From contig NZ_JASHKA010000013.1 in the NCBI RefSeq assembly GCF_030732845.1, positions 1-64,000 of the forward strand: a stretch of DNA of 64,000 nt, read 5' to 3'. The stretch is from Roseibium sp. MMSF_3544 (lineage in GTDB: Bacteria > Pseudomonadota > Alphaproteobacteria > Rhizobiales > Stappiaceae). A model generated the notes under the pieces. It was not told where the DNA came from. It did not search any database and was given only the letters and a program-made list of their open reading frames with translations. Made by a program: the position numbers and the translations under genes. Below, piece by piece: positions 62,728-64,000 of the stretch; position 1 is the stretch's first letter; the number at the start of each line of letters is the position of its first letter.

Positions 62728-63232
62728 GTCTTTCGCGTCCTTGCATTTGGAGGTGGATCGGGAGACGACCCGGAGCCTGGGCTTGGTGCTCGTCGCCTCT
62801 CCCGTTCGGCAGATCGTGCAGAGCCCGTCGGCCAGTGAAACCAACATGCGAGCGCACGCTTAGCTTACGACTTGGTGCAACGCAAGACCCCTGTGTGGTC
62901 AAACTCTTGCCACACTCGAACCAAATTCCAACCGAGCCTCTCCAACTCCCCTATTTCAGCCAGTTTGCACCAACCTAAAATGTCTTCACAAGTGGATTGC
63001 AAATTTGCCGCACCTGCGTTGAACCGCCGTCGCAACAGCGGAAATTCTTCCCGAGTCGCATCTAAGCGTAAAAAAGCAACAATTTGAATATGCTGCAGGC
63101 ATCAGTAAGCTGAAATCGACACCGCGCGGAGAAGCAAAGACAGGCGCAAATCAGCCGCACCGATCGCCGGCTTTAAAACAATCGCTTTAAATCTTGGGAA
63201 GAACTGCTTGAAGCAGAAGAGAAAACCGTGAG
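62728..63232. other. Region upstream of nuoA
   Basis: 505 bases between nuoA and tRNA-Asp with no convincing ORF. It must hold the nuo promoter and the 3' flank of the tRNA. A 6-bp inverted repeat (GTGTGG/CCACAC at 62893-62915) and a -35-like TTGACC on the minus strand (about 62900) are visible, but I cannot define a -10. Confidence 0.4.
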
Positions 63233-63309
63233 TGGCGCGAGTGACGGGGCTCGAACCCGCGACCTCCGGCGTGACAGGCCGGCACTCTAACCAACTGAGC
63301 TACACCCGC
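63233..63309 (-). tRNA. tRNA-Asp (GTC)
   Basis: 77 bases with CCA encoded. The acceptor stem GCGGGTG / CACTCGC has one G-T pair. The D arm AGCTCAGTTGGTTAGAG, anticodon stem-loop CCGGC-CTGTCAC-GCCGG (anticodon GTC) and T arm GCGGGTTCGAGCCCCGT-type loop are all present. Confidence 0.97.
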
Positions 63310-63668
63310 TTCGTCCGACGACGTTTCGTCGCCGTGAAGTGGCGCTGATGTACGGCGGCTGCGAGGGGAAGTCAAGCACAGAGACCGACCTAACATGTCG
63401 TTTTTTTAAAACACAGACAAATGCGCCGTTCTATGATGCCTCGTTTGTCATGGTGCTTGTGGATAATTGTCAGATAAGGGGCGCTCCGGATCAGCGGGCC
63501 TTGATCATTGATTTTGCAGTTAGATGTTCTTTTTCAGAAGGTTACTGGTTGCGGCGACAACGAGAAAAGCAGGCTATCGCGCGCCCTCAAAGAACTGAGA
63601 ATGAGGCACACAACACAGAAAAGGCCGTTGGCAGGCGTTGTTCACGCTTCAGGTCTTGTTTGGGAGAA
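63310..63668. other. Region between the two tRNA genes
   Basis: 359 bases. A self-complementary CGACGACGTTTCGTCG near 63316-63331 lies just upstream of tRNA-Asp. No protein gene and no clear terminator is visible behind tRNA-Val. It probably holds the tRNA-Asp promoter. Confidence 0.4.
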
Positions 63669-63744
<76 letters not shown>

Positions 63745-63940
63745 CAATCAAGGTGAGACGCCTTTTAGGTGGTCCTACTAGCCTTGGCAAGAGCTAACTG
63801 GAAAAAAGCTGCACCGCCACAGACCCTGTGGACGACGAAGGCTGAGAACGATCAGACAAGCGGTCCACAGCACGCCTCAGCCCTGCCCCAGCACGCAAAT
63901 CGTCCTGGGCGCGAGCAACGTGGCACCGCAAACAAAATAA

Positions 63941-63968
63941 CCCCGTATCCGATAACTCAGATACGGGG
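63941..63968. terminator. Bidirectional-type hairpin near the right edge
   Basis: A perfect 9-bp stem (CCCCGTATC / GATACGGGG) with a 10-base loop. The minus-strand tail TTATTTTG is better than the plus-strand tail, so it probably ends a gene to the right of the window. The rest of 63745-64000 shows no gene. Confidence 0.65.
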
Positions 63969-64000
63969 CGCTTTGATTTGACGTTTGAAAACGCTTAGGC

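Overview
The window comes from an alphaproteobacterium of the order Rhizobiales, most likely a marine Stappiaceae-type genus (Labrenzia/Roseibium/Stappia relatives). This placement is an inference from gene order and protein type, not from a search. The supporting features are the chain rpsB-tsf-pyrH-frr-uppS-cdsA-dxr-rseP-bamA-lpxD-fabZ-lpxA-lpxI-lpxB next to gltA, gltX, comEC and lexA; a 14-gene nuo operon followed by birA, rnj, mce, a DUF1467 gene, proS, lolC and lolD; LpxI in place of LpxH; a short ProRS; and a LexA with direct-repeat SOS boxes (GAAC-N7-GAAC). Almost everything after base 14,000 is conserved core. The accessory-looking part is the first 13 kb.

Layout. 1-890: coxG and the start of a coxS-like gene (minus). 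1149-4993: a histidine kinase and a response regulator with a degenerate GGDEF and an intact EAL domain (minus), probably a c-di-GMP signalling pair. 5309-8448: a LysR regulator divergent from a cystathionine beta-lyase-like gene and an EamA transporter. 8899-13069: a GntR/FCD regulator, a divergent formamidase-like hydrolase, an acyl-CoA synthetase and an overlapping PPC/DUF296-type protein, which form a small catabolic locus of unknown substrate. 13219-13929: lexA behind tandem SOS boxes. 14022-19484: comEC, gltX and gltA.

19647-34246 (minus): envelope and translation genes. rpsB and tsf come first behind a well-formed promoter, then pyrH, frr, uppS, cdsA, dxr, rseP and bamA, then lipid A genes lpxD to lpxB. 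Hairpins between rpsB/tsf, tsf/pyrH and bamA/lpxD suggest graded read-through. 34577-43804 (minus): an orphan cpaB, dnaE, a newly noticed 32-codon membrane ORF with its own SOS box, lolD, lolC, proS and a DUF1467 gene. 43808-62727 (minus): mce, RNase J, birA and the complete complex I operon nuoA-N. The operon holds two extra genes, a GFA-family gene between nuoC and nuoD and a small membrane ORF between nuoH and nuoI. tRNA-Asp and tRNA-Val (minus) lie upstream.

Most interesting points: (1) the SOS-box-preceded 32-aa membrane peptide between lolD and dnaE, which resembles SOS cell-division inhibitors such as Caulobacter SidA in type; (2) the two extra genes inside nuo; (3) the GntR-hydrolase-acyl-CoA synthetase-PPC locus with a candidate operator; (4) a structured, possibly RNA-coding region upstream of proS. 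I see no CRISPR array, prophage, transposase or rRNA.
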